From positions 62,001-126,000 of the forward strand of contig JABXKS010000064.1 in the NCBI GenBank assembly GCA_013619125.1: a DNA stretch of 64,000 bases, read 5' to 3'. Source of the stretch: Clostridiales bacterium (GTDB lineage: Bacteria; Bacillota; Clostridia; Tissierellales; GPF-1). This document shows, piece by piece, positions 43,471-52,779 of the stretch. A program made the translations under genes and the position numbers. The notes under the pieces are model-generated. The model was not told where the DNA came from and made no database searches. It saw only the letters and a program-made list of their open reading frames with translations. Each line of letters opens with the position of its first letter. Position 1 is the stretch's first letter.

Positions 43471-43500
43471 CAAAAACGGTAACTTATGTTACCGTTTTTC
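43471..43500. terminator. Terminator of the ndh2-to-permease operon
   Basis: Perfect 12-bp stem AAAAACGGTAAC (43472-43483) and GTTACCGTTTTT (43488-43499), loop TTAT. Confidence 0.9.
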
Positions 43501-43587
43501 TTTTGCCCTGGGATATGATTATCTCATAAACAAAGAACCTGCATGACTTGGGTATCCATATTAGGAAGTAAAAAAAGGAGGACAAAT

Positions 43588-45225
43588 ATGTCAATGTTTT
43601 GTTATCAATGTCAAGAAGCAGCAAAAGGAAGTGGCTGTACCGTTAAAGGGGTTTGTGGAAAAACGGATGATGTTGCCATTCTTCAAGATTTATTGATTTA
43701 CCTATGCAAGGAACTCTCACTTTTGAATCAAGAGAACATCAGTGTCCGTCAAACTGACCGCAGAGTGGATTTGTTTGTAATGAAATCCCTTTTCGCAACC
43801 ATTACCAATGCCAACTTCCATCGAGCGGCTTTTGTTGCTCGCATTCAACAAGGACTGGAGTTGCGTGACGCATTGCTTGCTGAGAACGCATATCCAAACG
43901 AGTTAACAACCCGCATGCAATGGACGGTTCAATCGGAAGAGGAAATGCTGGCCAAAGGTGGAGTTGTAGGTGTACTTTCCACCGAAAACGAAGATGTTCG
44001 TTCCCTTCGTGAATTAAGCATTTATGGATTAAAAGGCCTGGCTGCCTATGCGGAGCATGCGTACAACTTAAAATTTGAAGATCAAGCTATTTTTGATTTT
44101 ATGGGAGAGGTATTGTCAAAAACGCTGAATGACACACTTACCGCCGATGAACTTACTGCACTCGTATTGAAAACTGGTGAATTTGGCGTGAAGACCATGG
44201 CTTTATTGGATGAAGCGAATACCACGACGTATGGAAATCCTGAGATGACAAGCGTCAACATTGGTGTTGGCACGCGCCCAGGAATCCTGATCAGCGGTCA
44301 CGACCTTCGTGACATGGAAGATCTTTTAAAGCAAACACAAGGCACCGGAATCGATGTATATACCCATAGCGAGATGCTTCCAGCAAACTACTATCCTGCT
44401 TTTAAAAAGTATGATCACTTTATTGGTAACTACGGCAATGCATGGTGGAAACAAAAAGAAGAATTTGAGTCCTTCAACGGACCTGTTTTATTCACGACTA
44501 ACTGTATCGTTCCACCGGCCAAAAGCTATGCGAACCGTGTTTACACAACCGGCGAAGCAGGCTTCGAGGGCTTCCTTCATATTCCAGAGCGCGGTGACAA
44601 GGAGATGAAAGACTTCTCTGCAATCATCGAACATGCCAAGAAATGCGCCCCTCCAACTGAAATTGAAACCGGTGAAATCGTCGGCGGATTCGCTCATGCG
44701 CAGGTTCTTGCTCTGGCGGACAAGGTTGTAGATGCTGTTAAATCCGGCGCCATTCGAAAGTTTGTCGTTATGGCTGGCTGTGACGCTCGTATGAAATCTC
44801 GAAACTATTACACCGATTTCGCAAAAGAATTGCCAAACGATACCGTCATTTTAACCGCTGGTTGTGCAAAATTCCGATACAACAAATTAAAATTGGGTGA
44901 TATTGGTGGAATTCCACGTGTCTTGGATGCAGGCCAATGCAATGACTCCTACTCTTTGGCTATCATTGCAATGAAGCTTCAGGAAGTATTCGGCTTGGCA
45001 GATATCAATGAATTGCCTATTGTCTATAATATTGCATGGTACGAGCAAAAAGCAGTCATCGTCTTATTGGCTCTACTGTCTCTTGGTGTGAAGGATATCC
45101 ACTTAGGGCCAACACTCCCTGCTTTCTTGTCTCCAAATGTTGTCAATGTATTGGTTGAGAATTTTGGAATCGCTGGGATATCAACGGTAGAAGCAGATTT
45201 AGAGAACTTGATTGGATTAGCTTAA
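43588..45225 (+). CDS. hcp: Hybrid cluster protein (hydroxylamine reductase)
   Basis: 545 residues. Contains a [4Fe-4S] site C5, C8, C17, C23 ([20 protein letters not shown]) and a hybrid Fe-S-O cluster ligated further on, for example in [14 protein letters not shown] and MAGCDAR and the [16 protein letters not shown] block. It reduces nitric oxide or hydroxylamine in nitrosative stress, usually with Hcr or a ferredoxin; no hcr is adjacent. AGGAGG sits before the ATG at 43588. It is preceded by a terminator, so it has its own, unidentified promoter in 43500-43587. Confidence 0.95.
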   Translation: MSMFCYQCQEAAKGSGCTVKGVCGKTDDVAILQDLLIYLCKELSLLNQENISVRQTDRRVDLFVMKSLFATITNANFHRAAFVARIQQGLELRDALLAENAYPNELTTRMQWTVQSEEEMLAKGGVVGVLSTENEDVRSLRELSIYGLKGLAAYAEHAYNLKFEDQAIFDFMGEVLSKTLNDTLTADELTALVLKTGEFGVKTMALLDEANTTTYGNPEMTSVNIGVGTRPGILISGHDLRDMEDLLKQTQGTGIDVYTHSEMLPANYYPAFKKYDHFIGNYGNAWWKQKEEFESFNGPVLFTTNCIVPPAKSYANRVYTTGEAGFEGFLHIPERGDKEMKDFSAIIEHAKKCAPPTEIETGEIVGGFAHAQVLALADKVVDAVKSGAIRKFVVMAGCDARMKSRNYYTDFAKELPNDTVILTAGCAKFRYNKLKLGDIGGIPRVLDAGQCNDSYSLAIIAMKLQEVFGLADINELPIVYNIAWYEQKAVIVLLALLSLGVKDIHLGPTLPAFLSPNVVNVLVENFGIAGISTVEADLENLIGLA

Positions 45226-45251
45226 CTAAATAAAAATTATAAACGAAACAG

Positions 45252-45280
45252 CAAAAAAGCAGGTGATTCCTGCTTTTTTT
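45252..45280 (+). terminator. Terminator of hcp
   Basis: Stem AAAAAAGCAGG (45253-45263) and CCTGCTTTTTT, loop TGATT, with a run of T. Confidence 0.85.
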
Positions 45281-45281
45281 C

Positions 45282-45310
45282 TTGCATTTATATCGAAGTT
45301 CCGATACGAT
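45282..45310 (+). promoter_or_regulatory. fbp promoter
   Basis: TTGCAT (45282-45287), 17-bp spacer, TACGAT (45305-45310), 29 bp before the fbp ATG. Confidence 0.6.
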
Positions 45311-45338
45311 TACATTGAAATTTCGAAAGGAGAATTTG

Positions 45339-47321
45339 ATGCGTACCTATCATTCAAAGGAATTAAATCAACATCATGAATACCTGGAATTGTTATCGCA
45401 ACGCTTCCCCAATGTCGCAACTGCCTCCTCAGAAGTCATCAACCTGCGGGCGATTCTGAATCTGCCCAAGGGAACAGAACACTTTCTCACAGATATTCAT
45501 GGAGAATTTCGAGCTTTGAACCACGTGCTTCGAAACGGCTCCGGAGTCATCAAACGAAAGATTACCGATGTATTCGGCAAAACCCTCTCTACAGCGGATA
45601 TCAAGGAATTAGCAACTCTGGTTTATTATCCCGAAGAGCGATTGAGTATCATTCGACACACCACCGACCGTATGGACGACTGGTATCGAATCACCATCTA
45701 TCGCTTGGTGCAAATTTGCCGTGTCGCATCCTCTAAATACACCAGATCCAAGGTGAGGAAAACCCTCCCCAAAGACTTTGCATATGTCTTGGAAGAGCTT
45801 CTTCATGAAGATGAAGAGCGATTTAACAAGAAAGAATACTACAACAAAATCATCGATACCATCGTTGATTTAGGCCGATCCGACAGCTTTATCATCGCCT
45901 TGGCAAAGGTGATTCAACGCTTGACCATCGATCATCTGCATATCGTTGGCGATATATACGACCGTGGACCGGAAGCTCACCTTGCCATGGATCTATTGAT
46001 GGAATATCACTCCTTGGACATTCAATGGGGCAACCATGATATCTTATGGATGGGTGCCGCTGCCGGAAATGCTGCTTGTATGTCCAATGCCATTCGAAAC
46101 TGTTTGCGCTATGCCAATATGTCCATTTTGGAAGATGGCTACGGAATCAATCTTTTGCCTCTGGCAACCTTTGCCATGGAAACTTATCGAGACGACCCCT
46201 GCGAGCAATTTTTGCCGAAGGTGCCGGAAACCAGCTTTCTGTCTGATTCCGATCGAATCCTTTTGGCCAAGATGCACAAGGCCATCACCATCCTGCAATT
46301 CAAACTGGAGGATGAATTGATCGATCGTCATCCCGAATACCATATGAAGGATCGGCAGTTGCTTGGTTCTATTGATTTCGATTCAAAAACCGTTGAAGTT
46401 GAGGGTGAATCCTATCCGCTGAATGATTGTCTCTTTCCAACCTTGAACAAGGAAAATCCAAGCGAACTAACAAAAGCGGAGCGTCAGGTGATTGAAAAAC
46501 TGCGCCGTTCGTTTCGAAAGAGTGAAAAACTTCACCGTCATATCGAATTTCTTTACGCAAAGGGAAGCCTGTATCAATCCTATAATGGGAATCTCTTGTA
46601 TCACGCTTCTGTTCCCATGGATGAGATGGGTTCCTTTCATTCCTTTCCCTATGAAGGAGAGTCCTATTCCGGCAAGTCATTGATGGACTTGTTCGATCGC
46701 CTGGCACGCGAAGCCTATTTTGACAATCGCCGCGACCATGGAGATACCGACTTCCTTTGGTTTTTATGGTGCCACCCACTCTCTCCGATCTTCGGCAAGA
46801 ATAAAATGGCCACCTTTGAGCGATATCTAATCGATCAGCCAGAAGCACATCAGGAGGTCTTCACCCCATACTTTCGATTGGTTAGTCAAGAAGAAATCGC
46901 CATGAAGATCCTCAAAGAATTTGACTTAGATCCCCTGGAAGGGCATATTATCAACGGCCATGTGCCAGTTCGCACCCTAAAGGGCGAAAGCCCCATTCGA
47001 GCAAAAGGTCGCCTCTTGGTTATCGATGGCGGCTTCTCGAAATCCTATCGAAAGACCACTGGAATTGCAGGCTATACCTTAATTTACAATTCCTATGGCC
47101 TCCAATTAGCAGCACATGAACCCTTTGAATCTATTGAAAAAGCGATTCAAGAGGGTCATGATATTCGTTCCACTGTTCGCGTCATCGAAAAAACTGTGGA
47201 ACGAAAACGAGTCAAGGATACGGATATCGGACGGGATTTGCGTCGTCAAATCAACAATCTGGAAATGCTGATTGCCGCGTACCGCAAAGGTATCGTCAAA
47301 GAGAAAATCAAAAACAGGTAG
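45339..47321 (+). CDS. fbp: Fructose-1,6-bisphosphatase, class III
   Basis: 660 residues, the usual size of the Firmicutes-specific class III enzyme, which removes the C1 phosphate in gluconeogenesis and is Mn-dependent. A metallophosphatase core is visible: TDIHGEFRAL near 50, VGDIYDRGP near 200, WGNHDILWMGAAAGN near 230, and NGHVPVR and IDGGFSKSY toward the C-terminus. GAAAGGAG precedes the ATG at 45339. It is monocistronic, with promoter and terminator. Confidence 0.95.
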   Translation: MRTYHSKELNQHHEYLELLSQRFPNVATASSEVINLRAILNLPKGTEHFLTDIHGEFRALNHVLRNGSGVIKRKITDVFGKTLSTADIKELATLVYYPEERLSIIRHTTDRMDDWYRITIYRLVQICRVASSKYTRSKVRKTLPKDFAYVLEELLHEDEERFNKKEYYNKIIDTIVDLGRSDSFIIALAKVIQRLTIDHLHIVGDIYDRGPEAHLAMDLLMEYHSLDIQWGNHDILWMGAAAGNAACMSNAIRNCLRYANMSILEDGYGINLLPLATFAMETYRDDPCEQFLPKVPETSFLSDSDRILLAKMHKAITILQFKLEDELIDRHPEYHMKDRQLLGSIDFDSKTVEVEGESYPLNDCLFPTLNKENPSELTKAERQVIEKLRRSFRKSEKLHRHIEFLYAKGSLYQSYNGNLLYHASVPMDEMGSFHSFPYEGESYSGKSLMDLFDRLAREAYFDNRRDHGDTDFLWFLWCHPLSPIFGKNKMATFERYLIDQPEAHQEVFTPYFRLVSQEEIAMKILKEFDLDPLEGHIINGHVPVRTLKGESPIRAKGRLLVIDGGFSKSYRKTTGIAGYTLIYNSYGLQLAAHEPFESIEKAIQEGHDIRSTVRVIEKTVERKRVKDTDIGRDLRRQINNLEMLIAAYRKGIVKEKIKNR

Positions 47322-47350
47322 AATCCAATGGATTCTACCTGTTCTATTTT
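47313..47350. terminator. Bidirectional terminator between fbp and the helicase gene
   Basis: 14-bp stem AACAGGTAGAATCC (47313-47326) and its complement (47330-47343), loop AAT. It contains the fbp stop and reaches the end of the converging gene. Confidence 0.8.
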
Positions 47351-49797
47351 TGATATCGACGAATCAAATTTTGTGGAATATCGGCTATCATTCGACTTTC
47401 ATGGGCAAACTGCCCTCGATGATCCACGCGATGCGAGGTGATCGCCAACCTATTTTTCGCCCGTGTCATGGCAACAAAAAACAATCTTCTCTCTTCGTCG
47501 ATTGCTGCAGGATTTTGACTTCTCGCACTTGGAAAAACGCCTTCTCGCGCGCCCACCAAAAATACCGTGTCAAACTCCAGTCCCTTTGCTTGATGCACCG
47601 TCATGACTGCAACCCTGTCTTCACTCTTTCGATACCGGTCCGTCTCATTCCCCAAAGCGGCAATGGTCATCAACTCCCTAAGCGCGTCCATCTGAGAAAG
47701 CTCATCCTCGTCAAAGTCTTGCATCCACCTCAACAACTCGGCCAAATTCTCTTCTCGCCGTTTCCCATCCGGCCTTCGGCTCCATCTTTCTCGAACCCCG
47801 GTCTCTGCCAATACCTTTTCCAAAAGAGCAGCTGGACGTAGCTTTCTTGCCTCTTGTCGAAACACTGCCATCTGCGCGGCAAATCCTTCAAAAAGGTGTC
47901 CCATCTGATCCACCGAATCCATTCTTGCCAAGCGATATTCATCGACAGCCTCCCACAAACGACGAAACAGTTCCACCGTTGCGCCCACATCATCAATGGC
48001 TCTGTGCGTTGGTTTCACTTGAATATCAAAGACTTCGTAGAGATTGCTCAGGGTATAACGCCCCAAATTCGGGAAGAAACGCCGACTCATGTCTAAGGTA
48101 TCATAAGAATAAGGCAGATCGCCCGATATCCCCATCCGCTCCACGTGGCTCTCTACAATGGCACGATCATACCCTACATTGTGCCCCATCCAAATACAGT
48201 CTTTCGAAAAGTCCATAAAATCCTGAATAACTTGCTCTGGATTTTCTCCAACCTCCAGTAAAAAGGCATCGGATAAGCCGTGAACCTCTTCGCTGGAACC
48301 TACCGGACGGCTCGGTCGCAGATAACGGTGAAAGGTTTCCACCACGCCAAAGGCATCCAACTTCATCCCTGCCAACTCTAAAATTTCATCCCGGGCAGTA
48401 TCCAAACCTGTCGCTTCCACATCAAAAATAATCAGTCGTCCTAGCGACAAAGCTTCCCTTAAAAGTCCGTAGGGATCATGATTCTGAATGGTGGATAAAT
48501 CAGCAAAATCTGTCAACCGAAGTCCAATTTTTGATTCTAAACGCAGCACTTGCTGCATCCGCGCTTCTCCAACTCCCTCGATATCCTTCTTTGCCAAACG
48601 CTTAAAGGCGGACAGATCCCAAGGATTGACGATAAGTTGAAGCCACGCAAGGGCGTCCTTCACCTCAGCGCGTCGAAAAAACTTGAATTCTTCAATGGTA
48701 TAATGAGGAATTTCCGCCTGCTTGAATATCTGAGAAATCTCCTTGCAAATCCAGTTGGTTCGAGCCAAGATACCGAAATCACGAAAATCCAACCCATATT
48801 TCTTCTGCAGTCCCAAAATGCTTTGGGCCAGATAATGATATTCTGCTTCTTTATTTTCAAAGGACCCCACAAAGACTGGCGCACCAGCCTCGCCCAGCAT
48901 CGCCTTCATCTCTTGCATCTCTCGATTTTCCAGCTTTGCGATCACCCCTTGAGAAGCTGTTAGAATCGCTTCAGTGGATCGGTAATTTTGAATAAAATGA
49001 ACCTCGATGATCGGCTGAAAATCATTTCGAAACTGCTCCAACAAAACGACCGGCTTCGAGCCTCGAAAACTATAGATCGTCTGATCAAAATCCCCAAATA
49101 AGGCGAGTCGATCCTCCGGTGCGGCCAAGGTCTTTAAAATCTCATATTCCTGTAAGGCCGTGTCCTGCACCTCATCCACTTGAATCCAGGTAAATCGTTT
49201 TTGCCAGGCAGAAATTGCCTCTGGAAATTGGCGAAAAATCTGGTGTGTCATGACCATCAAGTCCGTAAAATCCAAACTCCGTTGATCAAAGAGCCGCTCA
49301 TTATAGACCCGAATAAATCGAGCGCCAACCTCGGGTTCAACTCCATCAGGCCATGGCAAATTCGGTTCCAAAATTCTCTTTTTCATCTGCTCAATCATAA
49401 AATAGATCGTTCGCTTGGACCATTTGCAAGCCTTGAATTCCTCTTCGCGCAAAATTTCCATGGCGATCTCTTTGACGTCTTCCTCATCCAAGATTCCAAA
49501 TTCCGAGGCATACCCCAATCGATGAATTTCTTGGCGTAGAATTTGCACGCACAAGCCATGAAAAGTCTTAACGGTTACACCGCGGGTTTCCTTGCCTGTC
49601 ATCCTGCTTTTCATCTCATTGGCCGCCTTATTGGTAAAGGTGACGCAAAGAATCTCCGTTGCAGGAATCCCTGCTTCAATTGCTGCTTTCACCCGCTCTA
49701 CCAAAACTGCTGTCTTACCGCTTCCTGCCGGAGCCAAAACCAGCAAGGGATCGGCAATGGTTTGAATCACTTGTTTTTGATAGTCATTATATTCCAT
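47344..49797 (-). CDS. UvrD/PcrA-type helicase with inserted DEDDh 3'-5' exonuclease domain
   Basis: 817 residues. Superfamily 1A helicase: Walker A LAPAGSGKTA (21-30), motif Ia TFTNKAANEM, motif II DEVQD (208-212), GDFDQTIYSFRGSKP, motif V TVHQAKGLEFD (733-743) and motif VI VAMTRAKNR. Between helicase parts, residues about 452-615 are a complete DnaQ-like exonuclease: DVEATG (459-464, with D459 and E461), HNVGYD (539-544, D544) and HRAIDDVGAT (H598, D603). Presumably it unwinds and trims DNA ends during repair. GAGTGAGGG precedes the ATG. A weak hairpin (about 49850-49869) separates it from the sigma operon upstream. Confidence 0.92.
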   Translation of the reverse strand: MEYNDYQKQVIQTIADPLLVLAPAGSGKTAVLVERVKAAIEAGIPATEILCVTFTNKAANEMKSRMTGKETRGVTVKTFHGLCVQILRQEIHRLGYASEFGILDEEDVKEIAMEILREEEFKACKWSKRTIYFMIEQMKKRILEPNLPWPDGVEPEVGARFIRVYNERLFDQRSLDFTDLMVMTHQIFRQFPEAISAWQKRFTWIQVDEVQDTALQEYEILKTLAAPEDRLALFGDFDQTIYSFRGSKPVVLLEQFRNDFQPIIEVHFIQNYRSTEAILTASQGVIAKLENREMQEMKAMLGEAGAPVFVGSFENKEAEYHYLAQSILGLQKKYGLDFRDFGILARTNWICKEISQIFKQAEIPHYTIEEFKFFRRAEVKDALAWLQLIVNPWDLSAFKRLAKKDIEGVGEARMQQVLRLESKIGLRLTDFADLSTIQNHDPYGLLREALSLGRLIIFDVEATGLDTARDEILELAGMKLDAFGVVETFHRYLRPSRPVGSSEEVHGLSDAFLLEVGENPEQVIQDFMDFSKDCIWMGHNVGYDRAIVESHVERMGISGDLPYSYDTLDMSRRFFPNLGRYTLSNLYEVFDIQVKPTHRAIDDVGATVELFRRLWEAVDEYRLARMDSVDQMGHLFEGFAAQMAVFRQEARKLRPAALLEKVLAETGVRERWSRRPDGKRREENLAELLRWMQDFDEDELSQMDALRELMTIAALGNETDRYRKSEDRVAVMTVHQAKGLEFDTVFLVGAREGVFPSARSQNPAAIDEERRLFFVAMTRAKNRLAITSHRVDHRGQFAHESRMIADIPQNLIRRYQK

Positions 49798-49860
49798 ATT
49801 TCCCTCACTCTCCCTCTGCCTTCAATCTACCACACTCCCATAAAAAAAAGAAGCGCGAAC

Positions 49861-50145
49861 TCACGCCTCTTTTTGCTCTTCCCCGCAAACCGGACAATAT
49901 TGATGCTGATTCAGGATCTTGGTTCCACAATGCATGCAAGTATGCCTCTTTCCTAGCCGTCTTGTCACCAATAAATAAATCAATAGGTTTGAAGGGGTAT
50001 TCAGTAATGCAAAGGCACCCCATAGCCATTTATTTTCGCCCCGCTTTTCCGCGTCATGAAAAACCCAATTGGCTTGAATCACCAAGACAATCCCAATAAT
50101 CGCAAACCATCCATATGGTTGTTCGCCTAAAAATAAATCATGCAT
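49861..50145 (-). CDS. Small membrane protein with C-terminal zinc ribbon, hypothetical
   Basis: 94 residues. Two hydrophobic segments (about 11-25 and 44-60) of a type seen in short PLDc_N-like proteins, then a zinc ribbon CMHCGTK...YCPVCGEE. The start ATG at 50145 has AAAGGGGGCGGG in front and overlaps the end of the anti-sigma gene by 8 bp. It is last in the ABC/sigma operon. Function unknown; zinc ribbons on such small membrane proteins are common and uninformative. Confidence 0.72.
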   Translation of the reverse strand: MHDLFLGEQPYGWFAIIGIVLVIQANWVFHDAEKRGENKWLWGAFALLNTPSNLLIYLLVTRRLGKRHTCMHCGTKILNQHQYCPVCGEEQKEA

Positions 50146-50545
50146 GATCCCGCCCCCTTTGCTGTCGCTTCCAAATGATAATTGGCAGTACCAAAGGACC
50201 ACCCAAATAAATTCCCATATATAGATTTCGCAAGAGTTGCACATATCCATTAAGAACAAGGGCAAATCCCAGCCCAGTCAAACCAAGACTTGCGAGAAGA
50301 AACAGCCTTCTTTCAAAAGCATTTTTCTTTTCTGTAATTTCCATTGCTGCCTTAACCGCTTCTCCGACCACCCATTCATCCACCGCAATTTCTTCCCTCG
50401 TACCAGCAGGCAGTTCCAATAGGCTTTCATAGAAGCTTTGACAAGCTTCGCAGGTCGCCAGATGCGACTTGCAATCTTCCGAAATTTCACTTTCACCATA
50501 AACCGCATCCATGATTTTCATTTCAAATTCAGTACAATTCTTCAT
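50138..50545 (-). CDS. Anti-sigma factor with zinc-finger (zf-HC2) domain
   Basis: 135 residues. The N-terminal part holds a ZAS-like motif, HLATCEACQ (His, Cys, Cys), that binds the sigma factor; two hydrophobic segments (about 82-100 and 108-126) anchor it in the membrane. It overlaps the sigma gene by 17 bp, the usual arrangement. It presumably releases the sigma factor when the envelope is stressed. Confidence 0.85.
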   Translation of the reverse strand: MKNCTEFEMKIMDAVYGESEISEDCKSHLATCEACQSFYESLLELPAGTREEIAVDEWVVGEAVKAAMEITEKKNAFERRLFLLASLGLTGLGFALVLNGYVQLLRNLYMGIYLGGPLVLPIIIWKRQQRGRDHA

Positions 50546-51083
50546 CTGGCTTCCTCACTTTCCTCTGGATTTTCTTGATAGTGTAATGCAGCTTCGAACG
50601 GATTGTTCCCTCTTTCAAATGAAAGAGAATCGCCAATTCTTTGTAGGTATAACCCTGCTCGTGTTTCAGAATAAAAATGCTTCGATCCGGTTCCGGGATT
50701 TCGGCCAAAGCGGATTGAATTTGATTCATCTGCTCATTACGAATGACTTCCTCTTCCGTCAAGCCCTTGTCCGCCGGTTCCTCTTCTAGGTGCACCGTCC
50801 TCTTATTCCATTTCCTGAGTTCATCCAAATATGCATGATAGGCAATTTGAATCAGCCAACTGGAAAACTTCGACTCTCCCCGAAATTTTCGAATGGCAAT
50901 CAGCGCACGGGTCATGGCTTCCTGGGTGACATCCTTCGCGGTTTCTTGATCCCTTGTCACCTTCAAAAGATAACCGTAAACAAGGGCATAGTTGTCGCGC
51001 ATCAATTGAGACATGGCGATAGAATCTCCACGCCTTGCCCGTTCAATCAATTGTTGTTCGTGCAACTCGCCCTCCTCTCTCAT
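50529..51083 (-). CDS. ECF-type RNA polymerase sigma factor
   Basis: 184 residues. Sigma region 2 spans about 22-90 (YALVYGYLLKVTRDQETAKDVTQEAM, FRGESKFSSWLIQIAYHAYLD), and region 4 about 125-178 with a helix-turn-helix (EQGYTYKELAILFHLKEGTIRSKLHY). There is no region 3, as expected for the ECF group. The start overlaps the hydrolase stop (ATGA). The following gene is its anti-sigma. The regulon is unknown, but the ABC exporter and hydrolase genes just upstream are candidates. Confidence 0.92.
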   Translation of the reverse strand: MREEGELHEQQLIERARRGDSIAMSQLMRDNYALVYGYLLKVTRDQETAKDVTQEAMTRALIAIRKFRGESKFSSWLIQIAYHAYLDELRKWNKRTVHLEEEPADKGLTEEEVIRNEQMNQIQSALAEIPEPDRSIFILKHEQGYTYKELAILFHLKEGTIRSKLHYTIKKIQRKVRKPDEELY

Positions 51084-52009
51084 GTGTGCGCCAGAAAACT
51101 GACGATCGACTCCACCAGCTCCGGATCCAATACAAATGACGGATCCTGATAAGACTGCTGATTTTCTCTTTCGGATTCCACACGCTTCAACACATGATTC
51201 ATATTTGGAATCAATTGAACCTCCGCTCGGTCAACAAGGGACGCAAATTCATCCAGATCTTCCGCCAACACTTGTGTGTCCTCACCGCCTCCGATAAAAA
51301 GCAACGGCACCTCAACGGCCAACGCTTCCCGAATGGGATCATATTGCATCCAATTTAATAAAAATGGAATCGTCTCATTCGTAAAGAAGGGTTGCAAGTC
51401 ATCGGATACTGCACCAATTTCTTCACCGAGGCGAATCTCTTCAAAGGTGCTTGTTGCTTCTTCATAGAGTTCCTTCGGCAAAGATTCCAATTGACGCAAA
51501 AAAGCGACGTCAATCGGATCGCTAGGACCGCTCAAATGGACCACGCTAGTAACTGGTGTTGCCTGCGCCACACGCATGGCCACCATGGCTCCTTGCGAAT
51601 GGCCAACCAAGTGAATCTTCTCATATCCCATTTCCCTCATCGTTTCCACTACCAGTATAGCATCCTGTACAAAATCATCAAAGACCATGGCATGTTTTCC
51701 AAAAGACTCGCGACTCTCTCCAGCTGTCCGCTTGTCATAACGAAATACGGAATATCCCTCTTCGTTTAAAGCTTGGCTGAGCTGCAAAAACGAGTCCATC
51801 CGCCCTGAAAGCACCAAGGAATTGCAGTCCCGGTCCGTAGGACCGGAACCGGCAATCAAAACGATACACTCACCTGGGTGCCCATTGGCACGATCCAAGG
51901 TCCCATACAGACTTCCTTCTTCCGTTGTTATTTCAACTTCTCCCATCCCCTGAACCAAAACCGCCAGAATGACAAGCAGGGGAATCCAAATTCCTTTTAT
52001 CCATTTCAT
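51080..52009 (-). CDS. Secreted or anchored alpha/beta hydrolase
   Basis: 309 residues. Hydrophobic signal or anchor (KGIWIPLLVILAVLVQGMG), then an alpha/beta hydrolase fold: oxyanion region LIAGSGPTDRD, nucleophile Ser in VGHSQGAMVAM near 140, Asp in GGGEDTQV near 247 and His in PNMNHVLKR near 278. It resembles BAAT/dienelactone-type peptidase-like hydrolases. The substrate is unknown. The ATG at 52009 follows GGAGG. It is in one operon with the ABC exporter and ECF sigma genes. Confidence 0.82.
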   Translation of the reverse strand: MKWIKGIWIPLLVILAVLVQGMGEVEITTEEGSLYGTLDRANGHPGECIVLIAGSGPTDRDCNSLVLSGRMDSFLQLSQALNEEGYSVFRYDKRTAGESRESFGKHAMVFDDFVQDAILVVETMREMGYEKIHLVGHSQGAMVAMRVAQATPVTSVVHLSGPSDPIDVAFLRQLESLPKELYEEATSTFEEIRLGEEIGAVSDDLQPFFTNETIPFLLNWMQYDPIREALAVEVPLLFIGGGEDTQVLAEDLDEFASLVDRAEVQLIPNMNHVLKRVESERENQQSYQDPSFVLDPELVESIVSFLAHT

Positions 52010-52011
52010 CA

Positions 52012-52779
52012 CTATTCCTCCTGCATGGTTATATTCGTCCGATTCAATTTCCATCCAATGGCTTCGATCATCAATCCGCACCACGCCACTGTCATTAAGA
52101 AACAACCCATCAGAGGTTTGGTCCAGTACCCGATCAGAAAATTCGCTTCGGTCATCAAATAGGTTGGAAAGATCCATTCAAAGGTTGTGAATCCCGCGAT
52201 CCCCCCCAAAAGAAAAAGAAATAGGCTTCCCAGCACGGTAGCCAGCACCTTGTTGCGAATCATGCTGCCGGCTAGCATCCCGATCAAATAGGCCGTGAAG
52301 AGATAGATTCCAATCTCCAATCCCGTCCATCCAATAATCGACATAGGCTTCCAGCTTCCCGGCAACAGCAGCATGCCATAGAGTATGGTTGCACCTGTCG
52401 CGATCATTGTCAGACCGATGATCGCACCGCCATAAACCAACACCTTGGCGCGAATCATAGCGCGTAGGTTCAAACCCGCATGAATGGGGAAAACAAGCCG
52501 TTGATTCCGTTCATATGCAATTTGTCCAGCACCCAAATAGACCAGTAGCAAGGTGGCAATCTGATGGATATTCTTTGCAAAGCTCCGTACAGATTCCCGC
52601 AGGTTCACAGGAATAGCCGCTGCGATTTCCTCGCTCCCCGTCTGGGATTCCAAAAGCATGGGCAATGCCTTCATCATCACGGGAGACAAAAGCGCGAATC
52701 CAATCAACAAAATCCCGATCGCAAAAACTTGTTTTCGTCGCACCCCTTCCAGACATTCTTTCCATATCAGCTCACTCAT
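52012..52779 (-). CDS. ABC exporter permease (ABC-2 type)
   Basis: 255 residues, six predicted membrane helices, with the ABC-2 build: short N-terminal WKECLEGVRRKQVF, then paired helices and a large central region. It overlaps the ATPase gene by 8 bp, so the two form one exporter. Such pairs export antibiotics, lipids or peptides; the following ECF sigma genes suggest envelope stress. Substrate unknown. Confidence 0.85.
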   Translation of the reverse strand: MSELIWKECLEGVRRKQVFAIGILLIGFALLSPVMMKALPMLLESQTGSEEIAAAIPVNLRESVRSFAKNIHQIATLLLVYLGAGQIAYERNQRLVFPIHAGLNLRAMIRAKVLVYGGAIIGLTMIATGATILYGMLLLPGSWKPMSIIGWTGLEIGIYLFTAYLIGMLAGSMIRNKVLATVLGSLFLFLLGGIAGFTTFEWIFPTYLMTEANFLIGYWTKPLMGCFLMTVAWCGLMIEAIGWKLNRTNITMQEE

